From NCBI RefSeq assembly GCF_013359935.1, contig NZ_JABMCB010000190.1, positions 248,001 through 312,000 on the forward strand: a stretch of 64,000 nucleotides of DNA, read 5' to 3'. Below the pieces are notes generated by a model that did no database searches, was not told the DNA's origin, and saw nothing but the letters and a program-made list of their open reading frames with translations. The stretch's first letter is position 1; each line of letters starts with the position of its first letter. Positions 25,805-35,095 of this stretch are shown here, in pieces. Origin of the DNA: Paenibacillus xylanilyticus. GTDB lineage: Bacteria; Bacillota; Bacilli; Paenibacillales; Paenibacillaceae. The position numbers and the translations under genes are program-made.

Positions 25805-26205
25805 CGGTATGCCTCCCATTCATTGACTTTATTTTCTTTACAAATTCTCCGTAAAAGAACAAAAAAAGACCACGTCATTCGCTACAGCAATTGCTGAGCG
25901 GTACGTGGTCTCTCCCGATCTCCAGACATCATTTTTTAACTTGTGCCTTAATCCTATCACACATTTTGAGCGGCGTGAAGGCCTGAAATGACACATTATT
26001 CAAAAAAATTTCAAAAAGATGTTCTGCCTAAGGATGTAATTTCAAACTGACCCACTAACCTTTTTAATTTCCTTTTAATGGGCATATACATTTCCCCATC
26101 CAGGAAAATAAACCCTGTAAGTTATGCATCATTTTCCACCAATAAATATCAACTATTGAATTTGTTTAATGAAAAAGTACAAATGCCCATATTAAATTAG
26201 CACAC
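25805..26205 (-). promoter_or_regulatory. glpD leader and promoter region (intergenic glpK-glpD)
   Basis: This 400-base gap has no gene. Reading on the minus strand, a promoter with weak -35 TTCACG, 17-base spacer and extended -10 TGATAGGAT lies about 25950-25985; transcription would start near 25943 and run through the leader terminator before glpD. The remaining stretch towards glpK (about 25990-26200) is AT-rich with no motif I can name and no terminator for glpK. Confidence 0.6.
25861..25911 (-). terminator. Leader terminator of glpD, likely the GlpP-controlled attenuator
   Basis: On the minus strand AGACCACGT (25911-25903) pairs with ACGTGGTCT (25875-25867), with an inner AGCAATTGCT palindrome (25886-25895), and is followed at once by seven T. 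It ends about 57 bases before the glpD start and downstream of a promoter, so it would stop transcription in the leader. B. subtilis glpD has such a leader terminator, overcome by GlpP with glycerol-3-phosphate. That glpP is encoded 2.5 kb upstream supports the assignment. Confidence 0.85.
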
Positions 26206-27774
<1,569 letters not shown>

Positions 27775-28353
27775 CTACTGCTTCGATCTTGTAAGCGATT
27801 CCCCAAAGTGTCGGATCAGGTCAAAATTGGACGTCGTTACTGCTGTTGCTCCAGCCTCCAGCGCCAATTCGACTTCTTGGGCGGATCGGATCAGCCCACC
27901 GGCAATAATGGGGATTCCTGTCCGCTCTGCCACCTCCGTAATAATATGCGGAATGACGCCGGGAAGCACCTCAATATAATCCGGCTTTGTTTTCGCCAGC
28001 AACTGATAACTTTTCTCCAAGGCATTCGTATCCAGCAGAAACACACGCTGAATGGCGGTAATCCCCTTTTGTTTCGCTTTTTGAATCACGGTCGCCCGCG
28101 TTGAAATCAATCCTGCCGGACGAATATGCTGACACAGATATTCTGCCGCGTACTCGTCATTCTTCAGCCCTTGTACCAGATCGGCATGGAGCAGTATCTT
28201 CTTGCTGCGGCGCCGAGCCTCATCCAGCAAACTCTCCAACTGAGCAATATGGGTATCCAGCAGAACCCCATACGTATAAGGGCCCTCAATAATCGCTTCG
28301 AACTGCTTCATGCTCTTGGCAGCCGGTAACATGCTCTGTCCCTCAAATGGCAC
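27775..28353 (-). CDS. glpP: Glycerol uptake operon antiterminator GlpP
   Basis: The start is GTG 28353 because AGGAGG (complement 28361-28366) lies 7 bases before it; the product is then 192 residues, exactly the B. subtilis GlpP length. A TIM-barrel-like RNA-binding protein: MLPAAKSMKQFEAIIEG near the start, HADLVQGLKNDEYAAEYL in the middle and IIAGGLIRSAQEVELAL near the end are characteristic. With bound glycerol-3-phosphate GlpP prevents termination in glp leader RNAs, including the hairpin before glpD seen in this window. It is the first gene of glpP-glpK and has its own sigma-A promoter. Confidence 0.96.
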   Translation of the reverse strand: MPFEGQSMLPAAKSMKQFEAIIEGPYTYGVLLDTHIAQLESLLDEARRRSKKILLHADLVQGLKNDEYAAEYLCQHIRPAGLISTRATVIQKAKQKGITAIQRVFLLDTNALEKSYQLLAKTKPDYIEVLPGVIPHIITEVAERTGIPIIAGGLIRSAQEVELALEAGATAVTTSNFDLIRHFGESLTRSKQ

Positions 28354-28386
28354 AATCGTTCCTCCTGCATCATTCAGATTGCCTAT

Positions 28387-28415
28387 ATTGTATAATCCGC
28401 ATGGTAGATCGGCAA
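28387..28415 (-). promoter_or_regulatory. Sigma-A promoter of glpP-glpK
   Basis: On the minus strand TTGCCG (28415-28410) and TACAAT (28392-28387) are separated by 17 bases. Transcription would begin near 28380, 27 bases before the GTG start of glpP. Confidence 0.75.
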
Positions 28416-28472
28416 GCAGAGCCAAGCGTAACAACTTAAATCCAATAGAACGCAGTGCTCCGTACTAAACAC

Positions 28473-28520
28473 AAAAAAAGCCGTTGTTGCACACCTCTGA
28501 AGAAGTGAACAACAACAGCC
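28473..28520 (-). terminator. Terminator of the GTP cyclohydrolase II gene
   Basis: On the minus strand GCTGTTGTTG pairs with CAACAACGGC (one G-U), around an inner CACTTC/GAGGTG helix, and is followed by TTTTTTT (28479-28473 complement). It lies 70 bases past the gene stop. Confidence 0.88.
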
Positions 28521-28590
28521 AGCCTGTCGGTTATACAACAGGACATGTTCCACCGAAATCATGCTGTGTTTAACGCATACGGACTATACG

Positions 28591-29355
28591 TTAAGCCTGT
28601 GCATGCGGAAGCAGCACTTCATTAGCCCAGCCATCATTCTCTGCCAAGTGACCGGAACGGCTTACTTTGGTCTGTAAATATTTCTCATTGAAAGCCGAGC
28701 GATCTCCCCACAAAGGAACACGTCCGCCCACATTCAGTCCCGCTTCCTGCAATGCAGCCAGCTTCCGCGGGTTGTTGGTGATCAATGTAACTGGTGCGGA
28801 ACGCAGTGCACGCAATACGGCAATGGCATCATCATAGTTACGGGCATCGTCCGTAAATCCGAGTTGAAGGTTGGCATCAACGGTATCCAAACCTTCCTCT
28901 TGCAGAATGTAAGCCATTGCTTTGCTGAACAGACCAATACCGCGGCCTTCATGGTTCGCCAGATAGAACAATGCACCCGCTCCATGGGCTGCGATCATTT
29001 TCATGGACTGCTCCAGCTGGAAGCCGCAATCACAGCGTTTGCTGCCAAAAATATCGCCGGTATGACAGATGCTGTGCATGCGGATCAGCGCTTCCTGTGC
29101 TTCAGCAAAATCCCCGTACACCAGTACGCTCGATTGCTGACGCTCTGCCAGTTCTGCAGTCGCCAGTGATTCAATCAGTTCGCCGCTGTCCATCACCTTA
29201 TCCGATTTCAGCCAGCTGTACCACTGGAATGTGCGTGTCTCTCCATCCAAATTGACCGGCAGTTTGATCGGTCCAACCAGATATATAAATTCTTTTCCAC
29301 TCGGAAAAGTCTGGATTTTGGGGGCAAGTAGTTGAATAATATGTGAATTAATCAT
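28591..29355 (-). CDS. ribA: Stand-alone GTP cyclohydrolase II (RibA-type)
   Basis: The 254-residue product has the GTP cyclohydrolase II core with the zinc triad Cys97, Cys108 and Cys110 (CHTGDIFGSKRCDCG) and the catalytic loop HEGRGIGLF (135-143), plus the ITNNPRK motif near the C terminus. It converts GTP to the pyrimidine precursor of riboflavin. It is not fused to a RibB (DHBP synthase) domain, as the Bacillus riboflavin-operon enzyme is, and carries about 55 extra N-terminal residues compared with E. coli RibA. No other riboflavin genes are nearby, so it may be a second copy or serve another GTP-derived pathway. The start follows AGGAGG. Confidence 0.95.
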   Translation of the reverse strand: MINSHIIQLLAPKIQTFPSGKEFIYLVGPIKLPVNLDGETRTFQWYSWLKSDKVMDSGELIESLATAELAERQQSSVLVYGDFAEAQEALIRMHSICHTGDIFGSKRCDCGFQLEQSMKMIAAHGAGALFYLANHEGRGIGLFSKAMAYILQEEGLDTVDANLQLGFTDDARNYDDAIAVLRALRSAPVTLITNNPRKLAALQEAGLNVGGRVPLWGDRSAFNEKYLQTKVSRSGHLAENDGWANEVLLPHAQA

Positions 29356-29679
29356 AATGATAAGTTCCTCCTGTTAAGCCATTTTATATGCTGGTTGAGC
29401 CGCATCTAGACCGAAAAAAGATCATCGGACGGATATGGTACGTATCTATATTATTGTCATCATCATTAGTTACTTTATGTAAGCAAGTTTAAAATAAAAA
29501 TTATATTGTGTCAAGTAACTTTTGTTTTTAAAGTAACTAATAAAATTATGATATGGAACCGTCACAAATTTGTGTTTCATTTTTAGAATATTGGGTATGA
29601 GTTTATAAACTGCTCATAGAATGATGTTGTAGTCCAAAGTACTTCATGCCTCGAACTTAACGATGAGGGGGTTGTGCAC
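29356..29679. promoter_or_regulatory. Divergent promoter region with a 13-bp spaced inverted repeat
   Basis: An AT-rich gap of 324 bases between ribA and the sugar-binding protein gene. ATTAGTTACTTTA (29465-29477) and TAAAGTAACTAAT (29529-29541) are a perfect 13-bp inverted pair separated by 51 bases; a third half-site AAGTAACTT lies at 29513-29521. No promoter is certain. The spacing suggests a looping or double operator, but this is inference. Confidence 0.45.
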
Positions 29680-30954
29680 ATGATCCGCGGGAAAAAAACT
29701 TGCTGGACAGCCATCATGATGGTCTGCGTCCTGCTTATAAGCGGATGCTCCATCTGGCCAGGACAAAACGATTCTGCGAACAACAAAAAGGTAGCGCTTA
29801 CACTTTGGTACTGGAACCGTTCCATTGATGATAAGCTGATTGCCAAGGCCAGGGAAAAGTTCCCGAATATTGAGCTGACCGCACAAAAGATCGGCGGTGA
29901 TTTTAAGGCAAAGCTCAAAACAACGTTGGCAGCCAAATCAGGTGAGCCGGATATTGTGGCCTTAAATGACTGGATCATGGAGCTCTTCCCCAGTGAGGAC
30001 CGTTTTTATAATCTTTATGATCTCGGTGCAGGGGATATCGAAGACCAATATCTGGATTGGAAATGGAAACAAGGTGTAACACCAAGCGGACAGATGATCG
30101 GTTTTCCGATGGATACGGGACCGACAGCACTCTTTTACCGTGCAGACCTGTTTAAGGAAGCTGGACTTCCATCCGAGCCGGAAGATGTTTCCCGTCAGCT
30201 GAACAGCTGGGAGGCGTATGCTGCTGCCGGAGAACAGATCAAGGAGAAATTTGGAGGAAAGGTTTATCTGACCGACAACATTGGAAGCGTTTACAACCAA
30301 GTGTTATCCCAAGGAGCTGAGCGTTACTTCCGTCCGGATGGTTCGTTTATCGGCATGGACTCTCCTCTCGTACGAACAAGCTGGGATACATCCATTGATT
30401 TTAAACAAAAAGGACTGCTTGCCAATGCGGACGGCTGGACTCCAGGCTGGAATGCAGCGATGAACAATGGGGAAATTGCATCCTTCGTAGGTGCTGTCTG
30501 GATGAAACAGGTACTGCAGGAAGCTGCGCCGGATACATCCGGTAAGTGGCGGGTAGCCCGCGCTCCTGGAGGAGATGGTAATAATGGCGGTTCGTTCCTG
30601 TCCATTCTGAAATCCAGTGAGCATCCTCAGGAAGCATTCGAGCTGGTTCGCTGGCTGCAGAGTCCGGAAAACCAGCTGGAACAATATCAAACATTGAACC
30701 TTTTCCCTTCCGCACCAGGCGTGTTTGATTCACCTGCAATGAAAGAAGAAGAGCCCTTCTTCGGCGGACAGGCGACAGGACCAGTGTTTGCCGAATCAGC
30801 CCAGCAGGTTCCAGATGCTTTTTTTGGTGAACGATACCCATCGGTGCACAACATTATTACCCGGCGGCTGAATGATGTCGCGAAGCAAAATGCCGATCCC
30901 GGACAGGTCTGGACCGATACCGTACACCGCGTCGAGCGGGAACTGCAGCGTTAA
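29680..30954 (+). CDS. Sugar ABC transporter substrate-binding lipoprotein
   Basis: The start ATG 29680 follows GAGGGGG by 9 bases; the GTG at 29674 is too close to it. The 424-residue protein has a lipobox LLISGC (Cys23) and then the CUT1-family extracellular solute-binding fold (bacterial SBP1): LTLWYWNRSIDD, FKAKLKTTLAAKSGEPDIVAL, and a later ASFVGAVWMKQVL block. It should capture an oligosaccharide or sugar at the membrane surface and deliver it to the two permeases that follow in the same operon. The substrate is unknown; the gluconokinase gene downstream gives only a weak hint. No ATPase gene is in the operon. Confidence 0.93.
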   Translation: MIRGKKTCWTAIMMVCVLLISGCSIWPGQNDSANNKKVALTLWYWNRSIDDKLIAKAREKFPNIELTAQKIGGDFKAKLKTTLAAKSGEPDIVALNDWIMELFPSEDRFYNLYDLGAGDIEDQYLDWKWKQGVTPSGQMIGFPMDTGPTALFYRADLFKEAGLPSEPEDVSRQLNSWEAYAAAGEQIKEKFGGKVYLTDNIGSVYNQVLSQGAERYFRPDGSFIGMDSPLVRTSWDTSIDFKQKGLLANADGWTPGWNAAMNNGEIASFVGAVWMKQVLQEAAPDTSGKWRVARAPGGDGNNGGSFLSILKSSEHPQEAFELVRWLQSPENQLEQYQTLNLFPSAPGVFDSPAMKEEEPFFGGQATGPVFAESAQQVPDAFFGERYPSVHNIITRRLNDVAKQNADPGQVWTDTVHRVERELQR

Positions 30955-30998
30955 CCTGAAGAACGTGTGTGTTCGATATCCGCAAAGGAGGAATTCAT

Positions 30999-31949
30999 AT
31001 GGCTGTCACCGAACCTCGCCTCACACCCGAACCCGGAGCCGTGCGTCCGGACCTGGATCGGAAGAAATCTCTCCTGTCCCAGATTTGGGAGCATCGTGCT
31101 CTATACGCAGCAATCTCACCGTTCTATATTCTGTTTGCCGTGTTTGGCCTGTTTCCCATCGGTTTCTCGTTGTATCTGGCGTTCCACAAGTGGGACGGCA
31201 TCGGAATAATGACCTACAACGGGCTGAACAATTTCAAATACATGCTGACCGATGCCGAGTTCTGGCAGGCTGTGGGCAATACGTTCATGATCTGGATTTA
31301 CTCCACCATACCCATGCTGTTTTTCGCCCTGATCGTGGCCTTTTTGCTGCATGCGCCATTCGTGAAGTTCCGTACGCTGTTTCGGGTCGGTTACTTCCTG
31401 CCGAACGTCACCTCCATCGTGGCCGTGGCGATCATTTTCGGCGCGCTGTTTGCCAACAATTATGGCTTCCTCAACTACCTGCTGCAGTCGGTCGGGCTTC
31501 CGGTCGTTGAATGGCTTAATGCGCCTTGGGGTATTAAGGTGGCCATCTCCTCCATGGTGGTCTGGCGCTGGACGGGTTACAACGCGGTCATTTACCTGGC
31601 CGGACTTCAGAGCATTCCGCAAACCTTGTATGAAGCAGCCAAAATTGACGGCGCATCCGGGATACAGTCCTTTTTCCGAATTACGATTCCGATGCTGCGA
31701 CCTGTCATTCTGTTCACGGTAATTACATCAACGATTGGTGGCATGCAGCTGTTTACCGAACCCCAGATTCTCGTAGGCAACGATGGCGGCGCAGGTGCGG
31801 CCGGGATGACCATCGTTCTGTACCTTTACCGGGAATCGTTTATCAACAATTACTTCGGCTATGGTGCAGCGGTCGGTTGGGGCATGTTCCTCATTATTGC
31901 CCTGTTCTCCATCGTGAACTGGAAGCTCGTTCAAGGCAAATCATCCTGA
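30999..31949 (+). CDS. Sugar ABC transporter permease (MalF/UgpA-like)
   Basis: Start ATG 30999, 7 bases after AAAGGAGG. The 316-residue protein has a cytoplasmic N terminus then six membrane helices. The ATPase-contact EAA loop reads YEAAKIDGASGIQSFFRITIP (quoted in part: EAAKIDGASGIQSFF), the binding-protein-dependent permease signature. It lies 44 bases after the binding-protein gene and 21 bases before the second permease gene. With it, it forms the CUT1 membrane core. The usual partner ATPase (MsmK/MalK type) must be supplied from elsewhere in the genome. Confidence 0.95.
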   Translation: MAVTEPRLTPEPGAVRPDLDRKKSLLSQIWEHRALYAAISPFYILFAVFGLFPIGFSLYLAFHKWDGIGIMTYNGLNNFKYMLTDAEFWQAVGNTFMIWIYSTIPMLFFALIVAFLLHAPFVKFRTLFRVGYFLPNVTSIVAVAIIFGALFANNYGFLNYLLQSVGLPVVEWLNAPWGIKVAISSMVVWRWTGYNAVIYLAGLQSIPQTLYEAAKIDGASGIQSFFRITIPMLRPVILFTVITSTIGGMQLFTEPQILVGNDGGAGAAGMTIVLYLYRESFINNYFGYGAAVGWGMFLIIALFSIVNWKLVQGKSS

Positions 31950-31970
31950 TGTGACAAGGGGGGAGCGCTC

Positions 31971-32798
31971 ATGACGTCCAAACACCTCAAATCGCTGGTG
32001 TTGTATACCGGTCTTATCGGGGGCATGCTCATTTCCATGTTCCCGTTCTATTGGCTAATTGTAATGTCCACCCGGACGACGTCCGACATTTACGCCTTTC
32101 CACCCCAGCTCTGGTTCGGGGGAGAACTATGGAATAATATCAGCCGGGTGCTGGAGCAAATTGACTTCTGGGGCGCATTTGTCAATACATTGTTTGTATC
32201 CGGCATGGTGACGGTGTTGGTGTTGTTCTTTGATTCACTGGCGGGTTTTGCGTTTGCGAAGTTTGAATTCCCGGGCAAAAAGTGGCTCTTCGTCCTGCTG
32301 CTCGCCACCATGATGGTGCCTTCCCAGCTGTCGCTGGTACCTTCCTTCGTACTCATGGCGACGTTCGGTTGGGTTGGTTCCTTCAAGGCCCTCATCATTC
32401 CGGGCATGGTGAACGCCTTTGGCATCTTCTGGATTCGCCAGTATGCCACCGAGTCCATACCCAATGACCTGCTCGATGCGGGCCGGATTGACGGCTGTAA
32501 TTTCTTCCGGCTCTACTGGAATGTGGCGCTGCCAATCCTGCGACCTGCGTTTGCGTTTCTCGGAGCGTTTACCTTTATCGGTGTGTGGAATGACTACCTG
32601 TGGCCGCTTATTGTCCTGACAGATGAGCGAAAATACACGCTGCAGATTGCCCTCTCGCAATTAAACGGACTGTACAATACGGACTACGCCATGGTCATTG
32701 CCGGGACACTGCTCGCGGTTATTCCGCTCATCATCATGTTCCTGTTCATCAGCCGCCAGTTCATTTCAGACATTGCTGCAGGGGCTGTGAAGGACTAA
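31971..32798 (+). CDS. Sugar ABC transporter permease (MalG/UgpE-like)
   Basis: The 275-residue protein starts at ATG 31971 behind AAGGGGGGAG. Six membrane helices are visible; the EAA-type loop reads LLDAGRIDGCNFFRLYWNVAL (part: DAGRIDGCNFFRLYW). It begins 21 bases after the first permease and ends the operon. After the stop come about 280 bases with a perfect palindrome TTATCTATAGATAA (32839-32852) and then a large hairpin element before gntK. No intrinsic terminator follows directly, so read-through into gntK is possible. Confidence 0.95.
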   Translation: MTSKHLKSLVLYTGLIGGMLISMFPFYWLIVMSTRTTSDIYAFPPQLWFGGELWNNISRVLEQIDFWGAFVNTLFVSGMVTVLVLFFDSLAGFAFAKFEFPGKKWLFVLLLATMMVPSQLSLVPSFVLMATFGWVGSFKALIIPGMVNAFGIFWIRQYATESIPNDLLDAGRIDGCNFFRLYWNVALPILRPAFAFLGAFTFIGVWNDYLWPLIVLTDERKYTLQIALSQLNGLYNTDYAMVIAGTLLAVIPLIIMFLFISRQFISDIAAGAVKD

Positions 32799-32886
32799 GA
32801 CATCGGCAATTTTGATCCATCCCTCAAGTCTGATATTCTTATCTATAGATAAATACCAGATGCCATATAAGTTGGATGAATAGCGA

Positions 32887-33028
32887 CACGTAAACGGAGG
32901 GGACAGAAAGGACCTGAGGAAGTGCAACGTTCGCGTTTATAACCAAATTTCTTCCTTTGAAGAGGAGAACCAAGAAATTTGGGAATAACAGCGATCAGAA
33001 GGCTTTCTGTACCCGGAGTGTTAACGTG
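32887..33028 (+). ncRNA. Large imperfect stem-loop upstream of gntK (candidate structured RNA or repeat)
   Basis: By eye the 142 bases fold into one long hairpin: CACGTAAAC (32887-32895) with GTTAACGTG (33020-33028), 8 of 9 pairs; ACAGAAAG (32903-32910) with CTTTCTGT (33003-33010), perfect; CTGA (32914-32917) with TCAG (32995-32998); CGCGTTTAT (32932-32940) with ATAACAGCG (32985-32993), 7 of 9; and CCAAATTTCTT (32943-32953) with AAGAAATTTGG (32972-32982), perfect. Purine-rich internal loops (GGA opposite GGAGT) separate the outer helices. It ends 48 bases before the gntK start. Either a cis-regulatory leader or an intergenic repeat; I know no named class that fits. Confidence 0.55.
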
Positions 33029-33075
33029 CAGCAGCATTCATTTAACTTATATGTTAGAGAAAGAGGGATGACAAA

Positions 33076-34629
33076 ATGGCTTCTTCACCCTATATGATCG
33101 GCGTAGATATCGGTACCACCTCCACCAAAGCTGTGCTGTTTGAACAGAACGGCTCCATCGTGGCTCAGGGCGGTGCCGATTATCCGCTGTACACTCCTAC
33201 TCCTGCGATTGCAGAACAGGATGCGGACGATATTTTCCAAGCTGTCGTGGAATCCGTTAAACAGGCCACGTCCAAGGCGGGTGTCAAACCTGACGAAATC
33301 CTGTTTGTATCGTTCAGCTCCGCCATGCACAGCATCCTGCCTGTCGATGAACACGGCAAACCGCTGATGCGGGCCATGACGTGGGCAGACAATCGCAGTG
33401 CCGAGTGGACCGAAGCACTCAAAAACGAGATGAACGGCCACGAAATCTACCTGAGAACAGGTACGCCGATCCATCCAATGTCACCTATTACCAAAATCAT
33501 GTGGCTGACCCGGGAACGGCCGGAACTGTTTAAGCAGACCCATAAATTCATCTCCATGAAAGAATACGTGTTCTTCAAGCTGTTTAATGAATACGTGATC
33601 GACCACTCCATGGCATCTGCTACAGGAATGATGAATCTCGAAAAACTGGACTGGGACGAGGAAGCCCTGCATGTGGCAGGGATTACGCCAGACCATTTGT
33701 CCCGGCTTGTACCGACCACTCATGTACTCAAGGAGGGGTTGAACCCGGAATACGCGAAGGAAATGGGCATTGCAGACAAAACACCATTTGTCATCGGGGC
33801 CAGTGACGGCGTGCTCTCCAATCTCGGCGTGAACGCCATTGATCCTGGCGTTGTGGCCGTGACCATCGGTACCAGCGGCGCGATTCGCACGGTAGTGGAC
33901 AAACCGGTTACCGATCCAAAAGGCCGCTTCTTCTGTTACGCGCTCACTGAGGATGCGTGGGTAATCGGTGGTCCAGTGAACAACGGCGGGGTCATTTTCC
34001 GCTGGATTCGGGACGAGTTTGCGGCTTCCGAGGTAGAGACGGCAAAGCGACTGGGCATCGATCCTTATGAAGTGCTGACTCGTGTCGCGGAAAATGTACC
34101 ACCAGGATCGGAAGGTCTGCTCTTCCATCCCTATATGACAGGTGAGCGGGCTCCGCTCTGGAATCCGAATGCTCGCGGCTCCTTCTTCGGTCTGACGCTT
34201 CATCATAAGAAGGAGCACATGATCCGCGCGGCTTTGGAAGGCGTGCTGTTCAATCTGTATACCGTCATGCTTGCTATTGAGGAGAAGATCGGCCGTCCCA
34301 CCAAAATTCAAGCAACAGGCGGCTTTGCCCGCTCCGAACTGTGGCGGCAGATGATGGCGGATATATTTGACCAGGATGTGATCATTCCTGAAAGTATTGA
34401 GAGCTCCTGCCTGGGCGCAGCAGTGCTGGGTCTCTACGCTCTTGGCCGCATTGATTCCCTGAGTGCCGTCTCCGGCATGATCGGATCAACGCATCGTCAT
34501 CAGCCTGACCCAGACAGCGTCCGCATCTACCGGGAATTGCTGCCAATCTTCATCCGGATCTCTCGCAAGTTTGAAGAGGAGTATGCGGATATCGCCGCTT
34601 TTCAAAATAAAACGATGCATCAGAAGTAA
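33076..34629 (+). CDS. gntK: Gluconokinase (FGGY family)
   Basis: The 517-residue protein starts at ATG 33076 behind AAGAGGGATGAC and matches the FGGY-type gluconokinase of Bacillus (about 513 residues). N-terminal ATPase motif: IGVDIGTTSTKAVLFEQNG (residues 8-26); substrate block SSAMHSILPVDEHGKPL and TWADNRS; adenosine-side motif VTIGTSGAIR; C-terminal ATGGFARSELWRQMMADIF. It phosphorylates gluconate to 6-phosphogluconate for the pentose phosphate or Entner-Doudoroff pathway. No gntR, gntP or gntZ gene is adjacent, unlike the B. subtilis gnt operon. The enzyme could also act on a related sugar acid or pentulose, since FGGY specificity is hard to read. Confidence 0.93.
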   Translation: MASSPYMIGVDIGTTSTKAVLFEQNGSIVAQGGADYPLYTPTPAIAEQDADDIFQAVVESVKQATSKAGVKPDEILFVSFSSAMHSILPVDEHGKPLMRAMTWADNRSAEWTEALKNEMNGHEIYLRTGTPIHPMSPITKIMWLTRERPELFKQTHKFISMKEYVFFKLFNEYVIDHSMASATGMMNLEKLDWDEEALHVAGITPDHLSRLVPTTHVLKEGLNPEYAKEMGIADKTPFVIGASDGVLSNLGVNAIDPGVVAVTIGTSGAIRTVVDKPVTDPKGRFFCYALTEDAWVIGGPVNNGGVIFRWIRDEFAASEVETAKRLGIDPYEVLTRVAENVPPGSEGLLFHPYMTGERAPLWNPNARGSFFGLTLHHKKEHMIRAALEGVLFNLYTVMLAIEEKIGRPTKIQATGGFARSELWRQMMADIFDQDVIIPESIESSCLGAAVLGLYALGRIDSLSAVSGMIGSTHRHQPDPDSVRIYRELLPIFIRISRKFEEEYADIAAFQNKTMHQK

Positions 34630-34639
34630 GCTTGCCACG

Positions 34640-34775
34640 CTAGCGAATCGCAGGCACCTTATGTTGAGGTTAAACCTTGGCATGTTGAAGCTAAAAAACT
34701 TCAGCCACGTTATTTCGGCAGGAGTTTGCGCTGGAACCGATAATGTAGCCAAATAAAGTGCCTGGGATTCGTTAG
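34640..34775. repeat. Branched inverted-repeat element downstream of gntK
   Basis: CTAGCGAATCGCAGGCAC (34640-34657) pairs with GTGCCTGGGATTCGTTAG (34758-34775) with 16 Watson-Crick pairs, one G-U and one mismatch, extended by about four A-T pairs. The 95 bases inside hold more hairpins: AGGT-TAA-ACCT (34667-34677), TGAAG-CTAAAAAA-CTTCA (34686-34703) and CGG-CAG...CTG-GAA-CCG (about 34716-34739). The arrangement resembles a four-stem RNA or a small non-coding mobile or intergenic repeat. A weakly related copy of its right arm, GTGTCTCCAGTTCATTAG (34808-34825, 12 of 18 identical), lies 50 bases further on. No gene is present in it. Confidence 0.55.
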
Positions 34776-34853
34776 AGCACCGCTTCTGCTAAAATTCACC
34801 GAATAGCGTGTCTCCAGTTCATTAGAAGGAATATGAATTGCTGCACGTTCAAG

Positions 34854-34894
34854 AGGGTCATCCCGTCATGTTTATGACATATGGGATGGCCCTT
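34854..34894 (+). terminator. Possible terminator downstream of gntK
   Basis: GGGTCATCCC (34856-34865) and GGGATGGCCC (34883-34892) pair with one mismatch around GTCATG...CATGAC-type inner pairing; TTCTTC follows. It would end the gntK transcript after the repeat element. The gap 34630-35095 holds otherwise only the inverted-repeat element. Confidence 0.5.
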
Positions 34895-35095
34895 CTTCAT
34901 GTACATTTCTTTTGTACAAAAATATTCTGAATGATGAATCCCTACTCCTCCGAACTCGAGGTTCAGACTCAAAACTATCGCACCTTAGAACCTGGAAAGA
35001 GATAGTCCAATATGCTACGTTCATAGAGTTGAACTGAACAGCCGATTTCCCGGTCTAGTGGAATGAATATGGAATACGACAGGAGGCTAATTGCA

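Noticed and set aside
32839..32852. TTATCTATAGATAA palindrome after the sugar permease as a terminator
   Set aside because: It is a short AT-rich palindrome without loop or T tract; it might be an operator but support is too weak for a separate feature.
33481..34311. A long minus-strand frame over gntK
   Set aside because: gntK has full FGGY motifs on the plus strand; the antisense frame is a composition artefact.
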